A DNA stretch of 64,000 nucleotides from Stictocephala bisonia (GCA_035578905.1 JAQJVL010000127.1:62001-126000); one strand, 5' to 3'; counted from the stretch's first letter, positions 33,857 through 45,670 are shown. The notes: a model not told the origin generated them from the sequence alone. Program-made: numbers and translations.

Positions 33857-34460
33857 TACAGGGTGTCCATATTTGACTGTCAAAAGTTTTAGAGGATTTT
33901 TTCTCAGGTCAATGTTATCAAATAATGCCATGTAACATATGCCCTTTCCGGTTTAGTTGTCTGCCTGTGTGTATATATGTGATAAAAAATATATATTTTC
34001 TCAAAACCGTCTCTATAGCTTACAATACCTCATTTTGGTGAGAAAGGTGATCTTAAATATCAGTAAAGAGTGCTCAGAGGACAAATAATTCTTTATTTTA
34101 GTAAATAATTAAAATGGTTTTCTCTTTTATTTATCGTCCGGTCCTATAAATTTGCATATCCTTGAATTTGGTGTAATATACTGAACAACTTGTGTCCCTT
34201 TTGAGTAAAATGTGTAATTTTTTTATTTGACTTTGATACTCATTGTATTATACGCACAGTCTTTCTATGTGGCATGTGTCTTTCGATTATAAACTGTCAT
34301 ACCAAAAATCAGTATTGTGCGTAAATCGGTTTTTAAGGAATTTAAATGTTAGTAAAAAAACGCATACAGAAACACATGTTTTCTTGCATTATTTGCTTTT
34401 ATTGACCTCACAAACAATCCTCTAACATTTACGACGGTAAAATATGTGCACCCTGTATAT
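33857..34460. mobile_element. TACAGGGTG-ended element
   Basis: The left end reads TACAGGGTGTCCATATTTGAC and the right end, on the opposite strand, TACAGGGTGCACATATTTTAC. The ends resemble those of the hairpin element at 11673-12620, but the interior is not a full hairpin. It has no transposase. It is probably a non-autonomous Tc1/mariner-like element of about 600 bases; TA flanks are present but not decisive. Confidence 0.55.
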
Positions 34461-34642
34461 GCAAATATTCATCGATGAATTTACGCAGCATAATACGATA
34501 AAGTAACAAAAATGACACTGACGTTTCACTGTAGACCCTCTAACGAGACAAATCATGTCGTATAATGTAATCTCTTAACTTATTATACTTATTATAAATT
34601 ATACTTATGTATTAGCAATGCAAAAAACATTATTTTATACTA

Positions 34643-35187
34643 TACTAGAGGACACCTCTGCACGCATCGCGTGCCATCCCAGATGATCGTTGTGCTCGCA
34701 AATAAATAGATTAACTATTTTAAGTAAAATCACAATATTAAATTTATTTACAGTATCTCACTTACATTGCTTGCGTTTCACCTATTTATTAGTATAAATA
34801 ATACTATAGGGTATTACTTAGACTTTTTAAAACTTGTTCAATTTATTTGTTCTTGTTTAACAGCTGAGGATAAAACTCATAGTATAATGTTACAAATGCA
34901 TTAATCACAGACTGGCTTTGTTATGTGGTATCAATAGTATAATGTCAAACGTACAAAAACATGTTTATTTATTTACAAAACAGCTGTTAACGGGTATGAA
35001 CAATCTTTAACAGGAGGTTTCTACTCGTTAGAAGTACTTTATCAAGATGAAAATACTTTAGTTGTCATATATTATACCTAAAGTCATAGTGTACAAAATC
35101 TCTGCTTTCTACCTACATGGGATGCCGGAGAATTAGTGATGAGTGAGTGAGTGAATCAGTGATGACTTTGCCTTTTATATATAGATT
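34643..35187 (+). repeat. Interspersed repeat (CTAG to TATATAGATT)
   Basis: It starts ATACTAGAGGACACC with a GCATCGCGTGCC word and ends GATGAGTGAGTGAGTGAATC, then TTTGCCTTTTATATATAGATT. The ending matches that of the piece at 18645-18992, and the start resembles that of the copy near 62765. No open frame of note is inside. The class is unresolved. Confidence 0.55.
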
Positions 35188-35239
35188 ACACCTGATACGG
35201 TAAAAAAATCTTGCAATTGGGTAATTGAAGTTTTGTCTG

Positions 35240-35645
35240 CATTGTTGACTTGAATGGTCACGTGTTCGTTGGGTGGGTAGGGTAGGCTGGGTGGATTGGG
35301 CCATTAATATATAAGATGTGTTGGTGGTTTGGGTCTCAATGTTTAAGCTAGATGGGTAGGTCAAGCCATTATGATTTAAGGTGAGTGATTGAGTTAAACT
35401 ATCAAGATGTAAACTGGTTGTCAAAATGTGGTAAGTCAGGAAAACTGGTAAGTCAGGCTGTCAAGATGTGTGACGGGTCATAGAAGTACTTTGGACGGTT
35501 TTCTCGAACCTTCAATGTGTAAGATTTGTATGTGAATCTGGCCTCAACATGCACACTAAATGGGTAAGTTATGTAATCAAAATTTAAGTTGTATAGGTGG
35601 GGAGGCACATCAAGACGTAAGCCTGGTAGGTGGGTGAGCCTCTTT
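35240..35645 (+). repeat. Degenerate G-rich satellite block
   Basis: Loose units of roughly 33-38 bases repeat words such as TAAGCTAGATGGGTAGGTCA, TCAAGATGTAAACTGGTTG and GTAGGTGGGTGAGCC. They resemble the 36-bp unit at the window start but are much more diverged. The 103-codon minus-strand frame over the left part is a by-product. Confidence 0.55.
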
Positions 35646-35649
35646 ACAG

Positions 35650-37645
35650 ACTTGCAAAAAATCTGTCAGGTTAATTATTTAGATTATATCGTATAAATAT
35701 TTGTATTATATATTTCTAATACATACCATGTATTTATTATAAAATTACATTTTTACATTGTTAAATTATTGCTTAGTAATTTCCAATAAAGTACTGTACC
35801 ATGAATAATAACATCTAAATTGAATTGGAATACATGGATATAAAAGTATTAAAATTTTATTAAAAGTAGAAGTTTCACTTGTTTAGATATGTATTTGCTA
35901 TTCTTTCATTGGTGTTAAATTAATTGACTTTTTTTCATATAAGGCTTACGCTGATTTGTTTTGGCTAGTCGACAGTTAATGTTATTTCTTCCATCCATAC
36001 AGTGTGCATACTTCTAAAGAATATCCACCCGAAACACACCTCGTTCTTACTCAAAGTTAAGTTTAATCATATAACAACATTTTCTAAATTAGAATATTTA
36101 AAATATGTTTCTATTTTACAAATTCATGATCAGGACATTACATGACTATTTTTGAATTGTAATTATTTTGGTTTTCAACTTTTGGTATTCAACATTGGTT
36201 AATATGTTGAATACCAAAAAGTAATATTATGCCACACACAACAAGTGTATTGAAACATGATTAAAACTGTATACTAATATTATAGTTATCGAATTCGAAA
36301 AACAATTTTCAGTATCCCCACATCAGAGTTATTCACAAGGTAATTTAAAACCACATTTATACTAACTATTCATTAGATCGAGAAAATCATGATAGTGAAG
36401 AAGTTCCCTGATGTGACAAAGAAATAATTTTTTTATTGAAATCCTATGGATTTATTATAAACTTTCTTGTATTTATAATAAAGTAAATATGAATCCTGTC
36501 ATGTGTATTATTAATATACTTAGATTAATAAACAACATTTAGATATACCATTGAGTCATATAATAACAGTTAATACATCGCTTGATTTATACAAATGAAA
36601 CTTTAATAATAACAAAGAAAAACAATATTCTAAAACAGTTGTTTGCCAATAATTATTGATAATAAAACGTAAAACCGTAATTAATTGTGTGTCAGTGCGT
36701 ATTTAAACTAAGATTATATCGTTCGATACTTCAAACAACGTTTACACAGGAAGAAATATTATAGACAGGCAAAATATGATTATGCATTTGCAGATGGAAA
36801 TATCTCGAATTCAATAACCATTTCAGAGACGTAAAGATGAATCCATTAGATTCAAGAGGGGGTACTCTTGCTCTTGACTTCGATATGGCAAGCAGCCACT
36901 TATAAATGAGATTTGCAACCAGTTTCCGAGAAATTTCCATTACCATCTCATATTCACGTTATATAAAATAATAATTCAGAGTTTCATGTGAATTTATTTG
37001 GTAATCAAATAACTCAGCTTATGTAATAATATAAGGGTTTCCTTCTAATATACTTTATGTAAGATGATCGAGAATTTGATCTTGCTTTTTATTATTTACA
37101 CCGTATCTAACTTATAATTTTTACAAAATATAGAAGTACCTTTTATTAAACAAATACATAAAATTAAGTATTATTTAATTATGTGATTATTATTTAATCC
37201 AGATTTATTTCATATATCCTTAAAATATGGAAAATAATTCACATATATATAATTACTCGCAAACATAATTACGTAGATGCGGTAGAAAATAATACCGCAT
37301 CAAAACACGAGGTCCGGGGCTTGATTCCTGTGTTGGCAGTTTAGGATATATTTTCATTAAGTCGTACTTTGTTGCTCTAAAATCTTGAATATATTAGAAA
37401 ACTACAACTTCAGTAGCTTATCCTGGTAAGGAAAATTGGAACTAACGGTGTTAGGATCGAGTGCTGACCACACATGCCTTGGTAAAAAAAACTCATGGGT
37501 CCATTTACTAGATATTTTAATTTATAAAATTTTAATATCATATATTCAGTATTTAGTCTATTTTGCAGTTTAGTCTGAAATGAGCTTTCCTTTTCAATTT
37601 ATACTTTAAAGCCATTTTGATATTGGGCCTATGCGGCTGGTTTCA
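35650..37645. other. AT-rich stretch with one strong hairpin
   Basis: No gene recognised. ACTTTTGGTATTCAACAT at 36178-36195 faces ATGTTGAATACCAAAAAGT at 36204-36222, a nearly perfect hairpin with an eight-base loop. A 71-codon minus-strand frame (36731-36946) has no recognisable motif. Confidence 0.5.
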
Positions 37646-37651
37646 TGACTA

Positions 37652-37860
37652 CAACCTATATTTTTCTGTGAAGTACCTCAATATGCTATCTTCACTATTT
37701 ATAGAGAACTGGACGATTCACCCATGCTGTGATGTGGTATCCTCAGCGGTATTACTGATACCACTGAAGATACCACATCACAACGTGGGTGAAACGTCTG
37801 GTTTTATTTTAAACAGTATAGATAGTGCCTTGACGTGGTTGTCACGGGAAAATATAGGTT
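37652..37860. mobile_element. Third hammerhead fold-back element
   Basis: Outer arms read AACCTATATTTTT on opposite strands; inner arms (37711-37750 and 37758-37798) pair as GACGATTCACCCATG against its complement. The left-arm core is decayed (CTGAGGA and GAATC in place of CTGAAGA and GAAAC), while the right arm keeps a complete core. The sequence family differs from the copies at 2.2 and 6.7 kb except for the ribozyme core and the inverted layout. Confidence 0.7.
37758..37804 (+). ncRNA. Hammerhead-type ribozyme, best stem I
   Basis: ACCA (37760-37763) is followed by CTGAAGA (37764-37770), stem II from TACCAC and GTGGGT (37771-37790, one bulge), GAAA (37791-37794), the palindrome ACGT (37794-37797), C (37798) and TGGT (37799-37802). 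ACCA and TGGT pair as stem I, so all three helices and every core position are accounted for. Stem III is a four-base palindrome with no loop, which points to pairing between two copies. Confidence 0.7.
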
Positions 37861-37864
37861 CCAT

Positions 37865-38420
37865 TTTATACATTTTGTAGTTTTTCCTAAACCTTATTAA
37901 AAACTAATTAATTGTTATGTATTTGTTTTTATTAAATTTATATTTTTAAATTTCATTGAATGCTATTTAATGGATTAGGACTAATATTGGAAAATATTAA
38001 AATCATATTAATATATTATTGTAAACCCTTTTTATATCCTTCTACTTATTTTTATGTTTCATAATCAAGGTTGTCTATAAGTTCAAGACAAAAAAAGGAT
38101 GTTGATTTTTTTTAAATACTATAAACACCTTTAAGAACAAAAATATAAAAAGTATTATTTAAAATAAACCTGGGGTGAAACGGTTGTTTCATTGTTGTGA
38201 TTTAGGTATGTTCAAATCAAACCACAAGAAAGTTATTTTAAAATTGGAAATCAGCAATTGGCTAGTATGTCATGAAAATGTCTATTAAATTTCTATAAAA
38301 AATAATACACTGGTGTAGTTTCAAAATTATTACTCTACATGGTTTGCACATTTAAAATTACGTGATATTTTTTTCTCCCTCTTACCCTAATACTTATGTT
38401 GAATTGGTCGGTAGCGTACA
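37865..38420. other. AT-rich stretch, nothing recognised
   Basis: No supported feature. Confidence 0.4.
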
Positions 38421-38424
38421 ACAA

Positions 38425-38690
38425 TTCAATCCCAGCTAAATGTGCCTAAGGTTCTCAGTTCAATCCTAATCAGAGTCATAATACATTTTGAGAAGGATCA
38501 GCTGATAACCACTGGCTGTTCATTTGTCATTGGGCTATTAATTAATGACACTTTCTAAGGAATAGTCGACCTTAGTTTGTAACAATGACTACATTCGCTC
38601 ATCTACACTCATCACACTCATTTGAAATCCATATTCACCCATATCTTGACGTTCGGCGTCTTATGAATAAATAAATAAAAATAAAGAAAT
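38425..38690 (+). repeat. tRNA-headed SINE copy with ATAA tail
   Basis: CTCAGTTCAATCCT fills the B-box position, then TCATTGGGCTATTAATTAAT, GTAACAATGACTAC, CATCTACACTCATCACACTC, AAATCCATATTCACCC and GACGTTCGGCGTCTTATG lead to AATAAATAAATAAAA. The tail segment is the best preserved of all copies in the window. The 5' part is more diverged than at 44.8 kb. Confidence 0.7.
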
Positions 38691-38694
38691 GTAA

Positions 38695-39400
38695 AACTTT
38701 GACGGATTGCCTTAGTCTCGTAGTATTAACAACATAAATTTTTATTATTATTTGGAACTTTTACTTGGGGACTTATTTTGTGAGGATAGAAGTCAATATA
38801 TTTTTTGTCAATAGTCATACTAACTTCTTGGTGACCGGTAATGAATTCCGTTTGAATGGTTATAAGTATAAAGGTCCAATGGGTATAACATGTTCTTATA
38901 AAGTTTCAATGTTGTTCAGGGAAAGTAAATTTGAAGGAATTCTATCAGCAATGCAACCAATATCAAAAGGGGTTTCATCCTCGTAAAGCTTTAGGTTACC
39001 TAATTTCCTTCACTGTTAAAGCTATAAATATATTTTCTTTTCTGAGGGTTTTTAATGTGGTTGTACCATAATTAGTATGAAAAATTTTATAAACAATCAT
39101 TTATTATAATAAATACAAAATTGATAAATTAAATCGTATTGAATAGTATTACTGGTAAAGTTAAAAAAAATAACTCCATAGAAAGCAACATCAGAATATT
39201 AGTAAAATGGAAATTATATTTTAAAAGTTGTTATATACATTTTGTCATTTATATTGTTTAATTGAATGCTGAATCATGAAAAAATTATAGACAGTGTTAC
39301 TCTAGCTACTCATTAACTAACTTAATGCATGATATTAGACTTTTTGGACAAAGTGAGACTCTTGATACTAGAAACTACGTCCTTTTGTGAATATTAAACA
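38695..39400. other. AT-rich stretch, nothing recognised
   Basis: A 73-codon plus-strand frame at 38765 has no recognisable motif. Confidence 0.4.
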
Positions 39401-39771
39401 AGGGACAAAGAGAGTCAACCCTAAGTGAGCACACATGGACCTACCACTTAAACCCATAGGCGATACCAAGGCGACATCCGAGATGAACTAAAGCGGCGGA
39501 GATCGTTCAGATGAGCATAGTTCAGGATCCCGCCACTGGAGCGCTCATGCTGCAACCCGGACCCAGTGTTACCTCAGATACGGTGCCAACCGGGCCATCC
39601 GCTGCTAATTTTACAGCGCTACAAAATTTCCCTGCTCTTCAGTTATCCTTATATCGGTTTGGATGTCTGTCACCTACAAAATTTAAGTGTTCCGTTTGTT
39701 TGTACGCAGCCTGACATCTCTGTAGGACATATCGATGGAGACCTCTCCCAATAAGGATTTAACCAGTGAAA
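39400..39771 (+). other. Less AT-rich patch with short frame and 5' splice-site word
   Basis: Base composition changes clearly here. A 67-codon frame at 39511-39714 starts MSIVQDPATGALMLQPGP and is rich in S, T and P. A second frame overlaps it at 39566-39754. CTGCTCTTCAG near 39640 looks like a 3' splice site, and AAAG followed by GTGAGC at 39771-39772 is a good 5' splice site. It might be an exon of a host gene, or the ORF1 start of a retroelement. I do not recognise the protein. Confidence 0.3.
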
Positions 39772-39774
39772 GGT

Positions 39775-41830
39775 GAGCTGTTAATTAAATATTACCCATA
39801 AACGTATCTCATAAAATATTTCGTATTCCTATAACCCACATACTTTAATATAGAGTAGGGTGTGCTTTATGACTCTGGCAGGGTTGAGGCGTAACACAGT
39901 GAGCGAGATAAATCAATATAGTTGTTCCTATCAACCCCTAGTGTTGAAACGAAATAATATGTGTCCATAAATTCGCAGATGATTTGTTGTCCATAAATTC
40001 TTTTATGGATCACTGGCGTGATCGTAATGTAAATGGCAGCAGTGTAAACTCTGTCATAAAAACGTGTTTGCTCTGTAAATAGAAGATATAAATGTGATTC
40101 TAAAACATAAAATAGAAACGTATTTTATTGTTACGACTTGTTTTTAGTTTTAGGAATATTATCAGTACTGAACAATATTATTTAATATATATATTTATTG
40201 CGTGAGTATTTTCTATTTAAAACGTCAAGAAAATCTTGTTTTATGTAATCAAGGCTACTTTATATTAAAAAATTAGCCATACTACTAGGGCCAATTATAC
40301 TCGTAAATATTTTATAGAAACCCATTGTATAAAACGTATACTTCGTTAAATTTAGGTAAAATTAATCAATTATCTTATTGCCGAGGAAACTAAACAAAAA
40401 TACTACTTTGTCAAACTACACCTATGTTGAAATAAAGTAAATTTCATAACAATATGTTGTTTAATACCAATATATTCACATTAATATATATTCAACATAA
40501 ATGCTGTTGAAATAAAAATGTATACATCATTTATACGTGTAGTAAACATCAAATCTGCCATTATATTAAATCTTTACTTAAAAATATGTTTACCAATTTA
40601 TAATTCTTGGTTGTGTATAGCTTTGATAATTACATCATATTTGATATTCTTTATTATTGACCTGTTTAATTTATCTCACATATTGATTTTTTAACAATTA
40701 TTTAGGTAGTTTTGGGCTTACACATTTAATTTGTTATTTAGAGTAATGATTCCTATATATTTAACATTATTTGCTGAATTTAATGCATCAGTGTAATAAA
40801 TAGTGACGTCCAATGTAAATACTAAAATATGGCACGTTAATAAGCTCTAAATACATGTTGTTATTTAAAGGTTAGTTAGTGATAAAAGCGTTGAATTATA
40901 TTGGTTAACAAAATATTAGGTATTAAAATAGTTTACCTGCTTTGTTACTACAGCTGACTTCTCACCAAAAAAATATTACCAAAAAAGTATTTTCATAGTA
41001 TGACAAAGTGATGGATACATAATTGCTAATACTTTAACCCTAAAATGGCTATGATGTAATGACTGCTGAATTTATACTAAACAACTATAAAATAGTTAAA
41101 CATATTAAAAAAGGAATAACTGTTTATTAACCCTTTTAAAACAATTGTTTAAAATAAACTGATTTATTCGATCTTAAATATACAAGTTGATGTCAATATT
41201 TATTCTTTCTCTTTTCATTCCAGTATTATGTTTTCAGTGAAAAATAACCTCAAACTAGTTTAATATTTCGACTCAAATTACAGTATATACTCAGTGGAAT
41301 AACAAAACATATTTTAACATTATCAATGTTGGTGGATCACTCAATGAGAGATTTCTTAAAACATAATGATGACCTCCCTCAACACAAAGGCGACTTTTAA
41401 CTCACCAACTTCTATCTTAAAAAGGGATATTGTTCTTATTTTTATGTTTCAGGAATATTCTTACAGTCAATTATGAGAGAACATTTTTATACAACTTCTC
41501 AACCGTGGCTCATCTCTATGGCATCTGGCATCTAAGTTTTATATGTGTTATCAGTTTTTCATTGGGACAATTCATATACGTCGTCTTACACCCCCCTCCC
41601 CACTGTCTTTCTCATGAGTATTACTTCTTGGCATGTTTATATGACCAACTAAGGTGTTTTATTTAAATGCAAATGTCTTAAACCCCCTCCCAAAAAGGGT
41701 TAGTATGGGAGTAAGTTTAATTTTTTAATAGTAACTGAAATAATGAAATAATAATGAAATATGAAATAATGAAATTTATTCCTTTATAAAAAACACATTA
41801 CAGGTTTGAATTACAAAATAGGAATACTAG
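39775..41830. other. AT-rich stretch, nothing recognised
   Basis: A 78-codon plus-strand frame at 41430 is hydrophobic, as AT-rich frames often are, and has no motif. No supported feature. Confidence 0.4.
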
Positions 41831-41840
41831 GTGGCCACAT

Positions 41841-41866
41841 TTACCAGTATTTGTAAATACTGGTAA
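41841..41866. repeat. Perfect short hairpin
   Basis: TTACCAGTATTT is followed by GT and then AAATACTGGTAA: twelve paired bases around a two-base centre. Confidence 0.7.
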
Positions 41867-42029
41867 CTCTTATCGAGTGACATATCATTTTAAAATTAAT
41901 AATAAAAGAACAATAACGACGCAAATTGGACGTTTCTAACTTACATTTATACAATTTTAAGTTGGATTTATTCCATAAAACCCCCTGGAATATGAGTAAT
42001 TTTAGAACGGAAAAACTTTCAAAATTTTA

Positions 42030-42645
42030 AAATCTCACCTCATTGCACTCAAACGTGATGCTTAAAAATGCTGCCATGAGATTCTTGATGTTAAAAAAGG
42101 CTAGATTTAAAACCACGTCTCACATTTTGTAAAATTTCAGGCACATAAGGTGGCAGGCGTCTTCTATGTTTCTCCTTAATTCATCGAGGTTTGTGGGATT
42201 TGGGTCCTAAACCCTAATTTTGAGCTAAGACATAAAAATGAAAAATCCAGATGTGAAAGGTCAGGTGAACTTAAAGTAGAGAAAAGTAATTGCCACTGTA
42301 CCAATCACCGTGTCGACCTATCTATGTGTCAGGAAACGTCTGATCAAGCAATGTTCGAACAAGCACATTGTTATGTGGAGGGCAGCATCTTGTTGAAGAA
42401 TCCTAGTGCGACCTCGTTTATTACTGAAACAATGTGCAAGTATTTACGGCCAGTTAAATTGCCACCAATAAAGAAAGGCCCAATAACAGAATTTCCCAAT
42501 ATGCCAGTCCATATATATATAATTTTGGTGGCTGTTGCGAATGGGCTTCAAACATCCAGCGGGGGTTGATGCTTGCCCATTACGGCAGTTGTGCCGATTT
42601 ACTGTCTCATGCAAAGATAATGATGCTTCATCATTGAAAAATATC
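42030..42645 (-). pseudogene. Mariner/IS630-like transposase remnant
   Basis: Minus-strand translation, allowing frameshifts, gives FFNDEASLSLHETVNRHNCR near 42640, then WMFEAHSQQPPK, GILGNSVIGPFFIGG, LQQDAALHI, RTLLDQTFPDT, IGRHGDW and finally LDELRRNIEDAC near 42190. This is the order of the insect DDE transposases of the Tc1/mariner/IS630 type: the first catalytic D in a SDEA-like motif, the second in QQDGAPPH, then a WIGR segment and a C-terminal helix. The second motif keeps its D. Stops and at least three frame changes make it non-functional. The 81-codon plus-strand frame across it is a shadow. Confidence 0.65.
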
Positions 42646-42649
42646 TAGA

Positions 42650-43900
42650 ATATTAAATTATTATTCACTTTATTCTTATGCAACGTTTACTCAAAAAACT
42701 GAAGTCCCCGGTCAGGGTTATTTTCATTTAATTATTGATTTTGTTGTACTAATGGAACTTGTGATGCTTTTGAATTTCCAGCATCAAGCACAGTGGTTCA
42801 CAAAGATTCATGTGGGAATAATTTGAAAAAAAGCTTAACTTGGGTCCTCTTTTATCACAATGACATGGCACCTTGATCGTGGTGAATCTTAGACACTAAG
42901 AGTTGTTGAAAATTTTATTAGTAAAAAACTAATATATTTCCTGGCTACTAATATATCCGAATAGACAGCATTTAATAAACTAACTGCTTCATGAGCATTT
43001 CTCCCGGCTTCCCCATAAAATAATAACATATCTAATTTATCTTCATTTTACTGTGTCATGTTTATTAAATACGAATAATAAAAAAATTACAAGAGTAATT
43101 GAACTGAATGTGTTCCAAGTACCAACTAGTAACCTTTAAGTTATGACTGTCCTTCGCATGTTGCCCTACTGAACTTTGGTCAGACAAACCAAGACCAAAT
43201 ATATGCTATGTTATTTATGGTTTTCAGTGTTTGTTGATTCTTTTAATAACTTGTTCTACGATTTGATTTTGTAATTTCTGAAAATTAACTGGTGGGTTAA
43301 TGTATTTTCTACCTTACAACAATTGTAAATGTAACATAAATTGTTGGGGCTTTTTGAAATAATTTAAACATTAATTGGCCACCACATTTATAGAGTAACG
43401 TTAAAGACCTATAGTTTGTGCTATTTTTCTTACTTTTGTAATATCTATGAAATGATGTGTCACTTGATACAGGTTCCTATTTAAAAAGGTGTAAAACACA
43501 TGCGTACACAAAAAACTCCTTATTTGGTCATTTAAACATACCACGAAGTAAATCTCTTTACTCTATTTACTAGCAAATTAATTGAGGGGGGAGTTTGGAC
43601 CCTTTAAGAGACCATGTATATTGTTGATTGGTCCAATTTTAGCAATAATTGCAATATTGTTAAACGTCATAATATGGTATTCATTATTTTAGATCATTTT
43701 CCTAAACTTTTATGTACTGATTTATACAACTTTTTGTACATAGACAGGGTTTATAGTGTATTTCATCTAGGAACCTAAAATTATGTTTCAAGTGTTAAAT
43801 TTAAGTAAAATTAAGTATTATGTCGTGTGTTGATCGTTAATAAAATCACAATAACTTCAGTGGCTGTGGGATCAAACGTTACTAGTGTAAATTTAGTCAT
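42650..43900. other. AT-rich stretch, nothing recognised
   Basis: The 5' part of the transposase may extend a little into this stretch, but I could not follow it. Confidence 0.4.
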
Positions 43901-43904
43901 ATTT

Positions 43905-44045
43905 CTTTCAGCTGAAAATTAGGCCAATACTACGTAGTTCGAATTCCATGTTAAGCTGTAGGTCTGTTAGTTTCCCTGGCTATTGGGCTGTTATTGATTG
44001 GTTATTTCTGAATTACGTCGAAATTTATGAGTAACAAAATACACA
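43905..44045 (+). repeat. Partial tRNA-headed SINE copy
   Basis: AGCTGAAAATTAGGCC, GTTCGAATTCC (B-box position), AAGCTGTAGGTC, TTTCCCTGGCTATTGGGCTG follow in family order. The A-box region upstream and the CATCTACACTC tail are missing. Confidence 0.65.
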
Positions 44046-44049
44046 GGTC

Positions 44050-44765
44050 ATCCATACTCACCGTATACAGAGGTAATCGTTATATTTGCCCTTCAGAAAC
44101 TTCTTCGTTATATTTGCATCTCAAATCTGAACAATTGTATGATTGAACTTATCATAATAGATAATATAGTCTTATATATAAAATATTAATATTGGTTTAC
44201 TATATTGTTATGTATGTTATATTGCATGTTATATCTTAATGTTTTACTAATATAAAAGCTTGCAAAGAAGCTCATGATTTAATTAGCTGTGACTTGTTAT
44301 GAACAAAATACGTACGTACGCTTGGTCCTATGAGCTTACTCTGCACCATTTGACACGCTTAGGGTTATTTTACAACTACGTAATAAATTCCTTACATCAA
44401 CACACATCCATTTGAGCAAATTAACTTGTGCACTATTGTTTAAAATATGGCTTGCGGAGTTAATCAAGGATGCTACGCAAAGTAATCAGTCAATGAATAT
44501 ACATATTAAATACGGGTTAAGTAAATACGTCGGTTCCTACTCAAATGAATAACTGGTGGCTCACCACGTTGATTAACCGTATTAACCGAAAATATAAGAC
44601 GTTCGTTATATTTAACGTAACTACCAATAATATGAGAAAAATAATTTTTCTTGTGCAGTGCTGTAATCCAGCTACTTGGAGACAAAGCGTTGTGAAGATT
44701 GTCGGTGATTTGTTCCACGCTTGGCCTCATAATAAAGTGTTGTTCCATCCTCGTTCCTCTTCATA
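44050..44765. other. AT-rich stretch before the SINE dimer
   Basis: A 92-codon plus-strand frame at 44545 and an 80-codon minus-strand frame at 44506 overlap here. Neither shows a recognisable motif, and the first runs into the SINE. They may belong to a larger repeat that carries the SINE. Confidence 0.35.
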
Positions 44766-44769
44766 CCGA

Positions 44770-45115
44770 CACGGCGTCCGCTTAATAGTTACCATCGACG
44801 TGAACACTACTAGAGAAGTCTAGGGCGTCCATGTTAGATGGTTAGTCAAGGTTTAGATGTTGTGTAGGGAAGATAACTGAGTGTCAGACTTGTCAGTCTA
44901 GCTGAAAATCAGACCAACAACACTTGGTTCGGATTAAACGTAAAGCTGTAGGTCCCATAGTTGCCCTGGCTATTGGGCTATTAATAAACAACCTTTCTGA
45001 GATAAGTCAAACTCAGATAGTAACAATGACTATACTCGTTCATCTACACTCTTCACTCACTCGAAATCCATATTCACCTATATATTTACGATCGTTGTCT
45101 TAAGAATAAATAATA
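44770..45115 (+). repeat. tRNA-headed SINE, first copy of tandem dimer
   Basis: The order is CACGGCGTCCGCTTAATAG, GAAGTCTAGGGCGTCCATG, a GGTTAGTCAAGG word (A-box position), AGACTTGTCAGTCTAGCTG, GGTTCGGATTAAAC (B-box position), GTAGGTCCCATAGTTGCCC, TATTGGGCTATTAATAAA, then GTAACAATGACTATAC, the CATCTACACTC tail and AAGAATAAATAAT. The unit is about 345 bases and is joined directly to the next copy. Confidence 0.75.
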
Positions 45116-45410
45116 ATCCACTCAATGGTTCTCATCACCGAGAATATTTTTAGAGAACCCGAGTCAGTGTAGGTTGGTGGTCAAGGTCTGTATGTTGTGT
45201 AGATAATAGAACTGAGTATCAGACTTGTTAGTTAGCTGAAAATTATGCCTATACTACGTGGTTTAGATTCCACGTGAAGCTATAGGTCCCTTCGTATCCC
45301 TCGCTATGGGAATATTATTAATATGTCAATTCTAAGTATAAGTCGTCCTTAGTTAGTAACAATAACTAGTCTCGTTCATATTCACATACTCGCCCCTATA
45401 ATAATGAACG
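45116..45410 (+). repeat. tRNA-headed SINE, second copy of tandem dimer
   Basis: It starts CCACTCAATGGTTCTCATC, has GGTTGGTGGTCAAGGTC (a good A-box) and GTGGTTTAGATTCCAC (a modest B-box), AAGCTATAGGTCCC and GTAACAATAACTAG. The tail after that is shortened relative to the first copy. Confidence 0.7.
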
Positions 45411-45484
45411 ATGAGGAAAAATTTTATCCGCCTATAAAAAGGTCATACGTTTATAAAAGTTATTATTTTTGTGTCAGAAGATCT

Positions 45485-45670
45485 TGAATGCCTTACCTTT
45501 TCCACTGAAGGGAAAGAAATTGAAGAATAAATCCACCTGGCTGTCTGCATACATCTTGCTGATGTTCTCCGGCATGTTGATAACACGCTCACAGATGGGA
45601 ATGTGTACACTGTACCTATCTCATATGTTGCTTCTGTTTGTATTTATACCTCTTATTTCTCAGAATACAT
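45485..45670. repeat. Unidentified homologous segment, copy 1 of 3
   Basis: AAATCCACCTGGCTGTCTGC, then GATGTTCTC and GGCATGTTGATAACACGCTC are shared with 51480-51660 at high identity and with 56895-57095 at lower identity. On the plus strand it lies in a 113-codon frame (45469-45810) that is hydrophobic. On the minus strand a frame reads HIPICERVINMPENIS, then MYADSQVDLFFNFF, followed by AAAAG and GTAAGG, a good 5' splice site. It may be an exon of a duplicated gene or a low-copy repeat. I do not recognise either protein. Confidence 0.45.

Noticed and set aside
37290..37345. GGGGCTTGATTCCTG, a possible B-box
   Set aside because: No matching A-box at the usual distance and no recognisable SINE body or tail; too weak to call.
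42324..42569. 81-codon plus-strand frame starting MCQETSDQ
   Set aside because: It is antisense to the mariner/IS630-like transposase remnant.
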